Below the pieces are notes generated by a model. That model worked only from the letters and a program-made list of their open reading frames with translations, was not told the origin of the DNA and did no database searches. A program made the translations under genes and the position numbers. This document shows, one piece after another, positions 27,368 through 35,634 of a DNA stretch of 64,000 nucleotides (the stretch's first letter is position 1; each line of letters opens with the position of its first letter). This stretch comes from Rhabdochromatium marinum (GTDB taxonomy: Bacteria; Pseudomonadota; Gammaproteobacteria; Chromatiales; Chromatiaceae), in NCBI RefSeq assembly GCF_016583795.1, contig NZ_NRRS01000008.1, positions 19,987 through 83,986 of the forward strand. The letters are read 5' to 3'.

Positions 27368-29329
27368 ATGCTTAGCTCCCTGACCATGGCCAAAAAACTG
27401 ATGCTCGGTTTCGGTGTCGTGCTGGTACTGTTGCTGATTGTCGGAAGCTTTGCTTTCGTAACGATTAATCAGGCCTCAACCGATTTCGTCAGCTACCGCA
27501 ACAAGTCCCGCAAAGCCAATCTGATGAGCCAACTGCAAGTGGCCATGCTGATGAGCCGCATGAATGTTAAAGACTTTCTGAGCACCAGGGGCAGCGACAA
27601 GGCTCGCGCCGAGTTCCGCCAATACGCACAGCAAACCAAGCAGCTGCTTGATACCGCCGAGTCGCAAATCACCAATCCGCAACGCAGTGCCCAGGCTCGC
27701 GAAGCTCAAGCGCAAATTGACAAGTACATCACGACCTTCAATGCGGTTGAAGATGAGATGGACAACCGCAACCGCTTAGCTGACGAGATTCTGCCCCAGA
27801 TCGGTAGCAAAATCGAACAGGGTCTGACGGAAATTTTTACCACGGCACTCCGCGACGGCGACCCGGACTCGGCAAACGACGCAGCGGTCGCTTTGCGTCA
27901 AATCCTGCTGTCTCGCGTGTATGTCATGAAGTTTATCGATGACAACCTGAAGGAAAACGAGGACCGCGTTCGTCAGGAAATGGATAGCGCCACCGACAGT
28001 TTCGACACCCTTGACCGTGGCCTGCAAAATCCCAATCGACGGCGCATTCTGGTCGAGGTGCGCAACTTCAGTCAGGAATACATCAGCAGTTTTAACAGCC
28101 TCGTTGAAACCATTAACACCCGCAATGATCACGTCTCTAATACACTCAACAAGCTAGGTCCGGCATTCGCCGATCTGCTTGACGAGATTAAGCTGTCCTA
28201 TATTAAGGAACAAGACGAACTGGGTCCGAAACTACAAGCCGCTAACGAGCGCGCGGTTTTGATCATCTCGGTGCTCTCAAGCATTGCGGTTCTCTTTGGC
28301 GTGATTATCGCTTGGCTGATCATCCGCGGCGTCATGGCCCAGCTGGGCAAGGATCCTGGCATCATCGCCGATGTTACCAGGCGCGTGGCCAAAGGTGACC
28401 TGGGCATCGAGTTCGACCAGCAAGGCATGCGTGGCGTTTACTCCGACATGCACGTTATGGTCCAGCAGCTCCAGCAGATCGTTGGGGAGGTGCGGGTCGG
28501 CGCCGACAATCTCAGCTCGGCCTCCAACGAAGTCAGCTCCACTGCCCAGGCCCTGAGCCAGAGTGCCACGGAGCAAGCCGCCAGCGTCGAGGAGACCACG
28601 GCCAGCATCGAACAGCTCAATGCCTCGGTGCAGCAGAACACCGAAAACGCGCGCGTCACCAACGGCATCGCCAAAAGCTCCGCCGAAGAAGCCCGCCAGG
28701 GGGGCGAGTCGGTCACGCGCACGGTCGCGGCCATGAAGGAAATCGCCAGCAAGATTGGCATGATCGAGGAGATCGCTTACAAGACCAATCTGCTCGCCCT
28801 CAATGCCGCCATTGAGGCCGCTCGTGCGGGAGAACACGGCAAAGGCTTCACCGTAGTCGCTGCCGAGGTACGCAAACTGGCTGAGAACAGCGGCGTCACG
28901 GCGCAGGAAATCAACCAGCTCGCCACCAACAGCGTCTCCATCGCCGAGGAGGCCGGACGGGTGCTGGAGCAGATGGTGCCCAATATCGTCAAGACCGCCG
29001 ATTTGGTCGAGGAAATTACCGCCGCCTCCGGCGAGCAAGCCTCGGGCATCGGCCAGATCAACGATGCCATGGGTCAGCTCGACAAGGCCACGCAGCAAAA
29101 TGCCTCCTCGTCTGAGGAACTGGCCGCCACCGCCGAGGAACTCAGTGGTCAGGCCGCCCAACTGCAAGAAACCATGGCCTTTTTCAAACTCGCTGGCAGC
29201 AAGCGCGCTGGCCCGGCGGGCAAAAAAGCACCTGCGCCCAAACCAAAACCAGCGCCGGCTCCGCGTGGCGATGACGGCTTCTCGTCCGGCGACGAGGATT
29301 TTGACTCACAGGACTTTGAACGCTTCTAG
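27368..29329 (+). CDS. Methyl-accepting chemotaxis protein with C-terminal tether pentapeptide
   Basis: This is a transmembrane chemoreceptor of 653 residues. ATG 27368, with GGAG seven bases upstream, is preferred over the TTG at 27338. It has a first membrane helix (about 10-35), a long helical periplasmic domain, a second helix (about 295-320), HAMP, and the signalling hairpin tip [20 protein letters not shown]. The tail is a Lys/Pro/Ala-rich flexible linker ending in DFERF, which fits the x-[FYWH]-x-x-[FYWH] pentapeptide used by receptors to tether CheR or CheB. It is the only receptor in this operon. Confidence 0.93.
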   Translation: MLSSLTMAKKLMLGFGVVLVLLLIVGSFAFVTINQASTDFVSYRNKSRKANLMSQLQVAMLMSRMNVKDFLSTRGSDKARAEFRQYAQQTKQLLDTAESQITNPQRSAQAREAQAQIDKYITTFNAVEDEMDNRNRLADEILPQIGSKIEQGLTEIFTTALRDGDPDSANDAAVALRQILLSRVYVMKFIDDNLKENEDRVRQEMDSATDSFDTLDRGLQNPNRRRILVEVRNFSQEYISSFNSLVETINTRNDHVSNTLNKLGPAFADLLDEIKLSYIKEQDELGPKLQAANERAVLIISVLSSIAVLFGVIIAWLIIRGVMAQLGKDPGIIADVTRRVAKGDLGIEFDQQGMRGVYSDMHVMVQQLQQIVGEVRVGADNLSSASNEVSSTAQALSQSATEQAASVEETTASIEQLNASVQQNTENARVTNGIAKSSAEEARQGGESVTRTVAAMKEIASKIGMIEEIAYKTNLLALNAAIEAARAGEHGKGFTVVAAEVRKLAENSGVTAQEINQLATNSVSIAEEAGRVLEQMVPNIVKTADLVEEITAASGEQASGIGQINDAMGQLDKATQQNASSSEELAATAEELSGQAAQLQETMAFFKLAGSKRAGPAGKKAPAPKPKPAPAPRGDDGFSSGDEDFDSQDFERF

Positions 29330-29341
29330 GCGGAGAATCCG

Positions 29342-29896
29342 ATGGCAGAGGCTACGGCAACAACGACGACGGCAACCAGTCTGACTGAAATCTCCGAAGA
29401 CTCCGCTCAGTATCTGACCTTTTCGGTTGTCCACGAGCGACTGGCGATGTCAATCAACGCCGTGCAGGAGATCATTGAAACACCAAAGATCACTCAGGTG
29501 CCCATGACGCCTGCTTATATTCGCGGCGTGATTAACCTGCGCGGCAATGTGGTCCCCGTGGTTGACCTCGGTGCCCGTCTGAATCGCGGTGCGCTGGCGC
29601 TGTCTAAGCGCAGCTGCATCGTGCTGGTCGAAGTGAAGTCACAGCATAACTCGCATGTGCTCGGTATGTTGGTCGATGAGGTGAAAAATATCCTCGAGAT
29701 TCCCCGCGACGATGTCAAACCCGCACCCGAGTTCGGTTCAGAGATTCGCACCGATTTCATTGAAGCCATGGGGCGGGTCAATGATGTTTTTGTGATCATC
29801 CTGGCCATCGATAACGTCCTGTCGATACAGGAATTGGCCACGCTGAAAGCCATCACCGAACGCGTCAACCCGGATGGCCCGAATGTGGGGAAATGA
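29342..29896 (+). CDS. cheW: Chemotaxis coupling protein CheW
   Basis: CheW links receptors to CheA in the signalling array. The 184-residue protein has a single CheW domain (about 20-160) with the conserved VINLRGNVVPVVDL segment and LGMLVDEV. A short acidic N-terminal and a C-terminal extension flank the domain. A GGAG ribosome site precedes the ATG, 12 bp after the receptor stop. It overlaps the next gene, cheR. Confidence 0.94.
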   Translation: MAEATATTTTATSLTEISEDSAQYLTFSVVHERLAMSINAVQEIIETPKITQVPMTPAYIRGVINLRGNVVPVVDLGARLNRGALALSKRSCIVLVEVKSQHNSHVLGMLVDEVKNILEIPRDDVKPAPEFGSEIRTDFIEAMGRVNDVFVIILAIDNVLSIQELATLKAITERVNPDGPNVGK

Positions 29897-30749
29897 TCGC
29901 AAGTCAGTTGACACACCGAACCCGGCAATTGAGGCACTGACAGAACTTGATCCAATCTCAGACAAGGCCTTCGAGCGGTTTCGACACTTTATCTACGAAA
30001 AAGCCGGCATCAACCTGGCGCCACACAAACGCCAGCTGGTCAGCTCGCGCCTGCAAAAGCGGCTGCGCCACTACGGCATGCGCAGCTATGACACTTACAT
30101 CGACCTAATCTCCCAGCCCGGCAAGGAGGCCGAGCGTCAGCATCTTGTCGACCTCCTGACCACCAACGAAACCTATTTCTATCGCGAGCCGGCACACTTT
30201 GACTATCTGCGGGCCAAGATCCTGCCTCAGTATCGAGGCCGGCCATTACACGTCTGGAGTGCGGCCTGCTCGACTGGCGAGGAAGTCTACACCCTCGCCA
30301 TGGTCTTAGCCGAGAGCATCGGACGCGGTGACTGGAACGTGCTCGGCTCCGACATCAACACCCAAGTGGTCTCGACAGCCCGACTCGGCATTTATCCGTT
30401 GGAGCAGGCCAAGGGACTGCCGCGCGAGTGGCTGTCGCAGTACTGCCTGAAAGGAGTGCGCAGCCAGGCGGGCAAACTGCTGATCAACCCCAAGCTCAAG
30501 GCTCGTACCCGCTTTGAGGAACGCAACCTGAAAAAGCCCCGCGAAGATGGCCGGCAGTTCGAGATTGTTTTTTTGCGCAATGTACTTATTTATTTTGATA
30601 TCCCCACCAAGCAGTTGGTATTAAACTGTTTGAGTCGCTCCATCGCACCGGGTGGATATCTGTTTATCAGTCACGTTGAATCCTTGCACGGCATTACCAC
30701 CGATTTGACCACCATCGGCCCGTCAATTTTTCGTAAACCGCTGCGGTAG
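29874..30749 (+). CDS. cheR: Chemotaxis protein methyltransferase CheR
   Basis: CheR methylates receptor glutamates with S-adenosylmethionine. The 291-residue protein has the N-terminal helical domain (FRHFIYEKAGINLAPHK...) and a Rossmann methyltransferase domain. That domain carries VWSAACSTGEEVYTLAM, GSDINTQV and FLRNVLIYFD motifs. No TPR extension is present. The annotated ATG lies 23 bp inside cheW; the ATG at 29883 is equally possible. It probably uses the DFERF tail of the operon's receptor. Confidence 0.95.
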   Translation: MARMWGNDRKSVDTPNPAIEALTELDPISDKAFERFRHFIYEKAGINLAPHKRQLVSSRLQKRLRHYGMRSYDTYIDLISQPGKEAERQHLVDLLTTNETYFYREPAHFDYLRAKILPQYRGRPLHVWSAACSTGEEVYTLAMVLAESIGRGDWNVLGSDINTQVVSTARLGIYPLEQAKGLPREWLSQYCLKGVRSQAGKLLINPKLKARTRFEERNLKKPREDGRQFEIVFLRNVLIYFDIPTKQLVLNCLSRSIAPGGYLFISHVESLHGITTDLTTIGPSIFRKPLR

Positions 30750-30774
30750 CTCCGTTTCAGAATCCTCGCCCCGC

Positions 30775-31380
30775 ATGAACGCTGTAACACAAGCGCACAA
30801 GCCTATTGAAAAGCGTGTCATTCACGCCGGGGAGCACCATGTCTCGCGCAACCCCATTATCCTGTCAACGCTGCTCGGTTCCTGCGTTTCGGTCTGCCTG
30901 TACGATCCCGTGACCCGCGTGGTCGGCATGAATCATTTTCTGCTGGCCACCCGCCACCCCAGCCAGGATCCGGTGCTCGCCTCGGATGCCGGACGCTATG
31001 GTTTGGGCGCGATGGAACTGTTGATTAACGACATGCTGAAACTCGGTGCGCGGCGCGCCAATCTGCGCGCCAAGGCCTTTGGCGGCGGCAATGTGCTGGC
31101 CACCCGCTTGAACGAACTGCCGGACCGCTTCAGTATCGGAAAAATCAACATTGACTTCGTGCAACGCTTTCTAGCCCAGGATCGTATCCCCTTGGTGGCT
31201 CAGGATTTTGGCGGCACCATGGGCCGACAAATCCGTTTTGAAAGCAACGATTTCTCGGTCTACCTCCGACGCATCCCCATCAAGCGCACCAGCAGCATCC
31301 TCACGAATGAAAAACGCTACTTTGACAAGGAACTTAAACAACAAAAAGCGCCACGCAGCAACAGTGTCGAGTTCTGGTAG
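30775..31380 (+). CDS. cheD: Chemoreceptor glutamine deamidase CheD
   Basis: CheD deamidates receptor glutamines, making methylation sites, and can regulate other partners. The 201-residue protein has the catalytic Cys in LGSCVSVCLYDP and the His in GMNHFLL, plus the FGGGNVL loop. A basic C-terminal tail of about 25 residues exceeds the usual length. It lies between cheR and cheB, the usual place in CheD-containing chemosensory operons. Confidence 0.94.
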   Translation: MNAVTQAHKPIEKRVIHAGEHHVSRNPIILSTLLGSCVSVCLYDPVTRVVGMNHFLLATRHPSQDPVLASDAGRYGLGAMELLINDMLKLGARRANLRAKAFGGGNVLATRLNELPDRFSIGKINIDFVQRFLAQDRIPLVAQDFGGTMGRQIRFESNDFSVYLRRIPIKRTSSILTNEKRYFDKELKQQKAPRSNSVEFW

Positions 31381-31440
31381 GCCGGCTCGGCCGCGCCGGT
31401 TCCAGCACCGCCAGGGATCGGCGCCGGGAGCCACCTTGTC

Positions 31441-32556
31441 ATGACCATCAAGGTATTTATCGTTGACGATTCCGCCGTCGTCCGGCAGGTGTTAACCGAG
31501 CAGCTCAATTCCTTCAGTGGTATCGAGGTGATAGGGTCAGCGCGTGACCCCATTTTCGCGCACAAAGCGTTTGAAAAAGGCTGGCCTGATGTCATCGTGC
31601 TGGATATCGAAATGCCGCGCATGGATGGATTAACCTTCCTGCGTCAGCTGATGAAGGAGCACCCCACTCCGGTCATTATCTGCTCCACTCTGACCGAAAA
31701 AGGCGCCGAGATCACCATGCAGGCCATGAGCGCCGGCGCGGTTGACATCATCACCAAGCCCAAGGTGGGATTACGGCAGTTTTTTGAAGAATCCAAAACC
31801 TTGCTGGGCGATGCGATTCGCGGTGCGGGCCATGCCCGCATGGAGAAAGTTCCACGGCCAGGCGTTACAGCAGCGCCCTCCTCCGCTTTCAAGTCAACGC
31901 CCAAGCTGGCCGCTGATTCCGTGGTGGCCGAGCGCGGCTTTAAGCCCCTGGCCACCACAACCGACCGCGTCATCGCCATTGGAACCTCCACCGGCGGCAC
32001 CCAGGCGCTTGAGTATGTGCTCACACGCTTACCGCGCACGGCTCCCGGCATTGTCGTTGTGCAGCACATGCCCGGACAGTTCACTGCCGCCTTTGCCGAG
32101 CGCCTCGACGGCCTCTGTCAGGTGCAGGTGCGAGAAGCCAAGAGCGGTGATCGCGTACTGCCTGGACTGGCGCTCATTGCACCGGGCACCTCGCACATGC
32201 TGCTGCGGCGCAGCGGCGCGCAGTATCTGGTGGAAGTCAAAGGAGGCCCCTTGGTCAGCCGGCACCGGCCCTCGGTCGATGTGTTATTTCGCTCCACCGC
32301 CCAGTCCGCCGGCCCCAATGCCATCGGCATCATCATGACCGGCATGGGTGATGACGGCGCCCGCGGCCTGCTGGAAATGCACCAGGCCGGCGCCCTGACC
32401 ATCGCGCAGAACGAAGCCAGCTGCGTGGTCTATGGCATGCCCAAGGAAGCGGTCAAACTCGGTGGTGTCGATAACATCGTTGACATCTCCGCCATCCCCG
32501 GAATCATCACCCAAGCCCCATCGCGAGCCGCCTTTCGCCATCACGCCGGTCGCTAA
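31441..32556 (+). CDS. cheB: Chemotaxis methylesterase / response regulator CheB
   Basis: CheB removes receptor methyl groups and adapts the pathway. The 371-residue protein has an N-terminal receiver domain with phospho-Asp55 in [11 protein letters not shown], a linker, and the C-terminal esterase domain. The catalytic residues are in IGTSTGG (Ser), VVQHMPGQF (His) and MTGMGDDGA (Asp). It is the last gene of the operon and converges on the c-di-GMP gene 45 bp away, with no clear terminator between them. Confidence 0.96.
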   Translation: MTIKVFIVDDSAVVRQVLTEQLNSFSGIEVIGSARDPIFAHKAFEKGWPDVIVLDIEMPRMDGLTFLRQLMKEHPTPVIICSTLTEKGAEITMQAMSAGAVDIITKPKVGLRQFFEESKTLLGDAIRGAGHARMEKVPRPGVTAAPSSAFKSTPKLAADSVVAERGFKPLATTTDRVIAIGTSTGGTQALEYVLTRLPRTAPGIVVVQHMPGQFTAAFAERLDGLCQVQVREAKSGDRVLPGLALIAPGTSHMLLRRSGAQYLVEVKGGPLVSRHRPSVDVLFRSTAQSAGPNAIGIIMTGMGDDGARGLLEMHQAGALTIAQNEASCVVYGMPKEAVKLGGVDNIVDISAIPGIITQAPSRAAFRHHAGR

Positions 32557-32601
32557 AACGCCAAGCCACTGCAATCAATTCAAGCTGTCAGGCTCTCAAA
32601 C

Positions 32602-34272
32602 TCAGGGTTTCAGTGGCATGTGCCCCTGCCGCAGTAGGTGAGCGAATTCTTCGGCGGTAACGGGGCGGCTGTAATAATAGCCCTGAGCCGTTGTGCAACC
32701 GTGGCGGCGCAGGAATTCGATGTGCTCGGCGGTTTCCGTGCCCTCGGCGACGATGTCCAGCTCAAGTCCGCGTGACAGGGCAATGATGGAGCGGGTGATT
32801 TCGGCTGTGCTTTGCGCATGCTCAATGTCGCGAATAAAGGCACGATCAATTTTGAGTGTGGTGATGGGGAACTTGGCCAGGTAGCTCAGGCTGGAGTAGC
32901 CAGTGCCGAAGTCGTCAATCGCGATGTGCAGGCCCAAATCGCGCATTCGCCACAGGTCGGCGGCCACCCGATCGGGATTACTGACCATCAGGCTCTCGGT
33001 GATTTCGATCTCCAGAAACTCGGCCGGGAGTCCGGTCTCGCGCAGGATGGTCTCGATATTTTCCACGAGATCGGACGCGCGAAACTGGGGAGCCGCCATG
33101 TTCACAGAAACGCGCACGATCGCCAAGCCCTCAGCCTGCCAGCGGGCGTTATCAATGCAGACTCTGCGCAGCACCCAGTCACCAATGGGGCCGATTAGGC
33201 CGCTATCTTCGGCAACCGGAATAAAATCAGCTGGTGACACCATGCCTTGAGTGGGATGATTCCAACGAATTAACGCTTCGGCACCAACAATTTGGTTCGT
33301 TTCGATATTGACCTTGGGCTGATAGTAAACCGCGAACTGTTTCTGTGCCAAAGCGATGCGCAGATCGCTTTCCAGGCGAATGCGCTGCTCGGCGCGAGTA
33401 TTCATCTGGCTACAGAAAAACTGATAGTTGTTGCCGCCAGCCTGTTTGGCATGCTGCATGGCGCTGGCTGAGGCTTTCAACAGATAGTCGCGGTCATCGC
33501 CATCGTTTGGAAACAGGCTGATGCCAATACTCACTGAGAGGCTTAGCTGCTGGCCGGCAACATCAATGACGCCAGTCAGCGCCTTGAGCAACTTTTCGGC
33601 GATTTTAACCGCGTCTTCTTGAGCTGCGATCTGCATAGTCAACGCAAAACGGTCGCTGCCCAGCCGCCCGAGCGAATCACTGCGCCGAATACTGTCGAGC
33701 AGACGCTTGGCGATAGCCTGAATGGCCTGATCGCCGGCGGCATAGCCCAGGCCGTCATTGATGCGGCTGAGCTGATCAACCCCCAGGGTCAGCACGGCGA
33801 CACCACGCTGTACCCGCTGAGCGGCAATCAGGGCCTGCTCCAAACGATCAAACAGCAGTGTTTGGCTGGGCAGCTGAGTGAGTGGATCCAGATGGGAGCT
33901 GGCAGTGTCCGCCGCAGCCTGGCTATCGGGCAGATCGAGCCGGGCAAGCCGGTAACGCACACCCGTACTAAGGGTTTCGCGCAACTCCAGGGTGCAGCGC
34001 AGTGGCTGACCGGTGGCGGTGGGCAGTTGCAGGGAACCGCGCCAAGCACCGTTGGCAGCCAGGCTGTCTTCAAGTGCCTGCAGGCACGCCGAGTCGTTAC
34101 TTTGAGTCAGCCACTCTGTTAGGGTTTTTTCCTGCAACTGGCTGGCGGTCAGTCCGGTCAGATGCTCGAATCCTGGGGTGACGCGAATGATGCGATCAGC
34201 CGCCGCTTCGATCATCGCCCCTGTGGCCATTAATTCGAGCGCGAGATCGAGCAGTGCCTGGTCGTCTGTCAT
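32602..34272 (-). CDS. c-di-GMP phosphodiesterase: PAS-like - degenerate GGDEF - EAL
   Basis: This 556-residue protein (ATG 34272) has a PAS-like sensor (about 5-110), a GGDEF domain whose signature is GSDRF, so it is unlikely to make c-di-GMP, and an intact EAL domain. The EAL part shows AEALIRW, NMAAPQF, EIEITES, IDDFGTGYSSL, KIDRAFI and VAEGTE, i.e. all metal and catalytic residues, so it should hydrolyse c-di-GMP. No membrane helix is seen. It is convergent with cheB. Its closeness to a CheA carrying c-di-GMP-binding-like motifs may be meaningful. Confidence 0.93.
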   Translation of the reverse strand: MTDDQALLDLALELMATGAMIEAAADRIIRVTPGFEHLTGLTASQLQEKTLTEWLTQSNDSACLQALEDSLAANGAWRGSLQLPTATGQPLRCTLELRETLSTGVRYRLARLDLPDSQAAADTASSHLDPLTQLPSQTLLFDRLEQALIAAQRVQRGVAVLTLGVDQLSRINDGLGYAAGDQAIQAIAKRLLDSIRRSDSLGRLGSDRFALTMQIAAQEDAVKIAEKLLKALTGVIDVAGQQLSLSVSIGISLFPNDGDDRDYLLKASASAMQHAKQAGGNNYQFFCSQMNTRAEQRIRLESDLRIALAQKQFAVYYQPKVNIETNQIVGAEALIRWNHPTQGMVSPADFIPVAEDSGLIGPIGDWVLRRVCIDNARWQAEGLAIVRVSVNMAAPQFRASDLVENIETILRETGLPAEFLEIEITESLMVSNPDRVAADLWRMRDLGLHIAIDDFGTGYSSLSYLAKFPITTLKIDRAFIRDIEHAQSTAEITRSIIALSRGLELDIVAEGTETAEHIEFLRRHGCTTAQGYYYSRPVTAEEFAHLLRQGHMPLKP

Positions 34273-34383
34273 GGCCTTGGGTATCTTGGCTGGGCTAAAA
34301 AACACTAAGCATAGGCACTACAGAGCCGCTTGAACAGACGCTTTTTTCAAGGAATAACAGCGGGCGTCCTTGCCCGGTGGAAT

Positions 34384-35631
34384 TCAGTCCTGTGGCTCGG
34401 CCGAGGTGCTGGGTGGAAGCTCGGCTGTGGTGTCGGAATCCGCTTGATCCGACACTGGTTTTAGCGCTGGAGCACGGTCTTCTGTTGCGGACTCAGTGGC
34501 CGCCTGAGCAGCAGCCGCTTTGGACACTGAATCAGGATGACTCGTGATGAGGTCGGCCCGATTAGTGTCAAGCAGGGAGCCGAGATCGAATTCCGACAGC
34601 AGGAAGTAGTACGGCTGCTGCTCAGATTTGAGCACAAAGTCCTGATTGGCTATTGCGACTGTGGCTTCAGTCTCAGCCTCAGCTGTGGTCTCAGTCTTAG
34701 CAGCGTCGGCTGCGTCAGCAATGAGATAGCGTTGGCTGTCGCCACCGGCCAAACCAATGTCGAGCACCAGCCTTGGTGACTCGGGATCAAAGCCGGCCGG
34801 CGCTGTGGTCCCCAGTACTTCGCGGTAGCTGAGATTGGCCAGATTGCTGAGCAGTTCATCGACCTTGGCAGTATCGACTTGGCCCGCAACCGTGCCCAAA
34901 CTCCCATCCTTGCTATCATTATCACCATCGCCATCGCGATCGCTACCGTTCTCGCCCGCACTCAGACTCCAGGTATCGTCCGCTTTTACCAGCGTCCAGT
35001 CAGCCGTGGCGATACGCTGGATTTGATCGCGTTCCAGTTGCAACTGGTCGTGCGCGATCCAGTCATTAGGCTGGGCAGACAGGTTAAACACCTCGAAGCG
35101 CACATCATAGACACCCTCGTCTCCGGCCGGGCGCAGATAGCGCCGCCGGAAACCGGGCGAGTCGCCCAGAATGAGCGTTGCCACTGGTTTCTGGCCGTCA
35201 CTCAACACCAGACGCTCGGCAAAGGCATCATCAGCGACCTTGAAGCGTTCCCTGGCAGCCGCGCTGGTGGCAATTGGCAACGGACGACGCAGAGCGGCCA
35301 GCGTGTCGAGCAGAGACTCGACCCGGGTGGTCGCAGCGGGAAAGTCACCCAGTGTCTGAAGCACCCAACCGGAATCCGTGCGGCTCAGCACCAGAGGAGT
35401 CGTGTCCGCTTCGGTGCTAATTTCGATGCGCTTCGCCTGGGTAGCATCAAAGGTGACCAGCGGAGTGTCGGTGGCGGCCGGCGTGAGCCGCCCGCTTCCG
35501 CCGCTGACGGCCGCAAGCAGCAGTTGTAGCGCAAGCAGACCCGCCAGTCCCATGACCAGCGGCATGCGCAGAGCACTGGACCAACCGGAACCGCGCAACT
35601 GTTGAGAGACATCCAATGGGGTCTTGGTCAT
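34384..35631 (-). CDS. DUF4340-family protein of a gliding-type ABC system
   Basis: The 415-residue protein has one N-terminal membrane helix (about 22-45). A periplasmic part made of DUF4340-like repeats follows, with strands of the type DTPLVLSRTDSGWVLQT and RYLRPAGDEGVYDV. It ends in an acidic, alanine-rich tail. DUF4340 proteins accompany GldG-like permease genes in many bacteria; the function is unknown. The start is 3 bp from the stop of the permease-GldG gene. Confidence 0.75.
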   Translation of the reverse strand: MTKTPLDVSQQLRGSGWSSALRMPLVMGLAGLLALQLLLAAVSGGSGRLTPAATDTPLVTFDATQAKRIEISTEADTTPLVLSRTDSGWVLQTLGDFPAATTRVESLLDTLAALRRPLPIATSAAARERFKVADDAFAERLVLSDGQKPVATLILGDSPGFRRRYLRPAGDEGVYDVRFEVFNLSAQPNDWIAHDQLQLERDQIQRIATADWTLVKADDTWSLSAGENGSDRDGDGDNDSKDGSLGTVAGQVDTAKVDELLSNLANLSYREVLGTTAPAGFDPESPRLVLDIGLAGGDSQRYLIADAADAAKTETTAEAETEATVAIANQDFVLKSEQQPYYFLLSEFDLGSLLDTNRADLITSHPDSVSKAAAAQAATESATEDRAPALKPVSDQADSDTTAELPPSTSAEPQD

Positions 35632-35634
35632 GGT

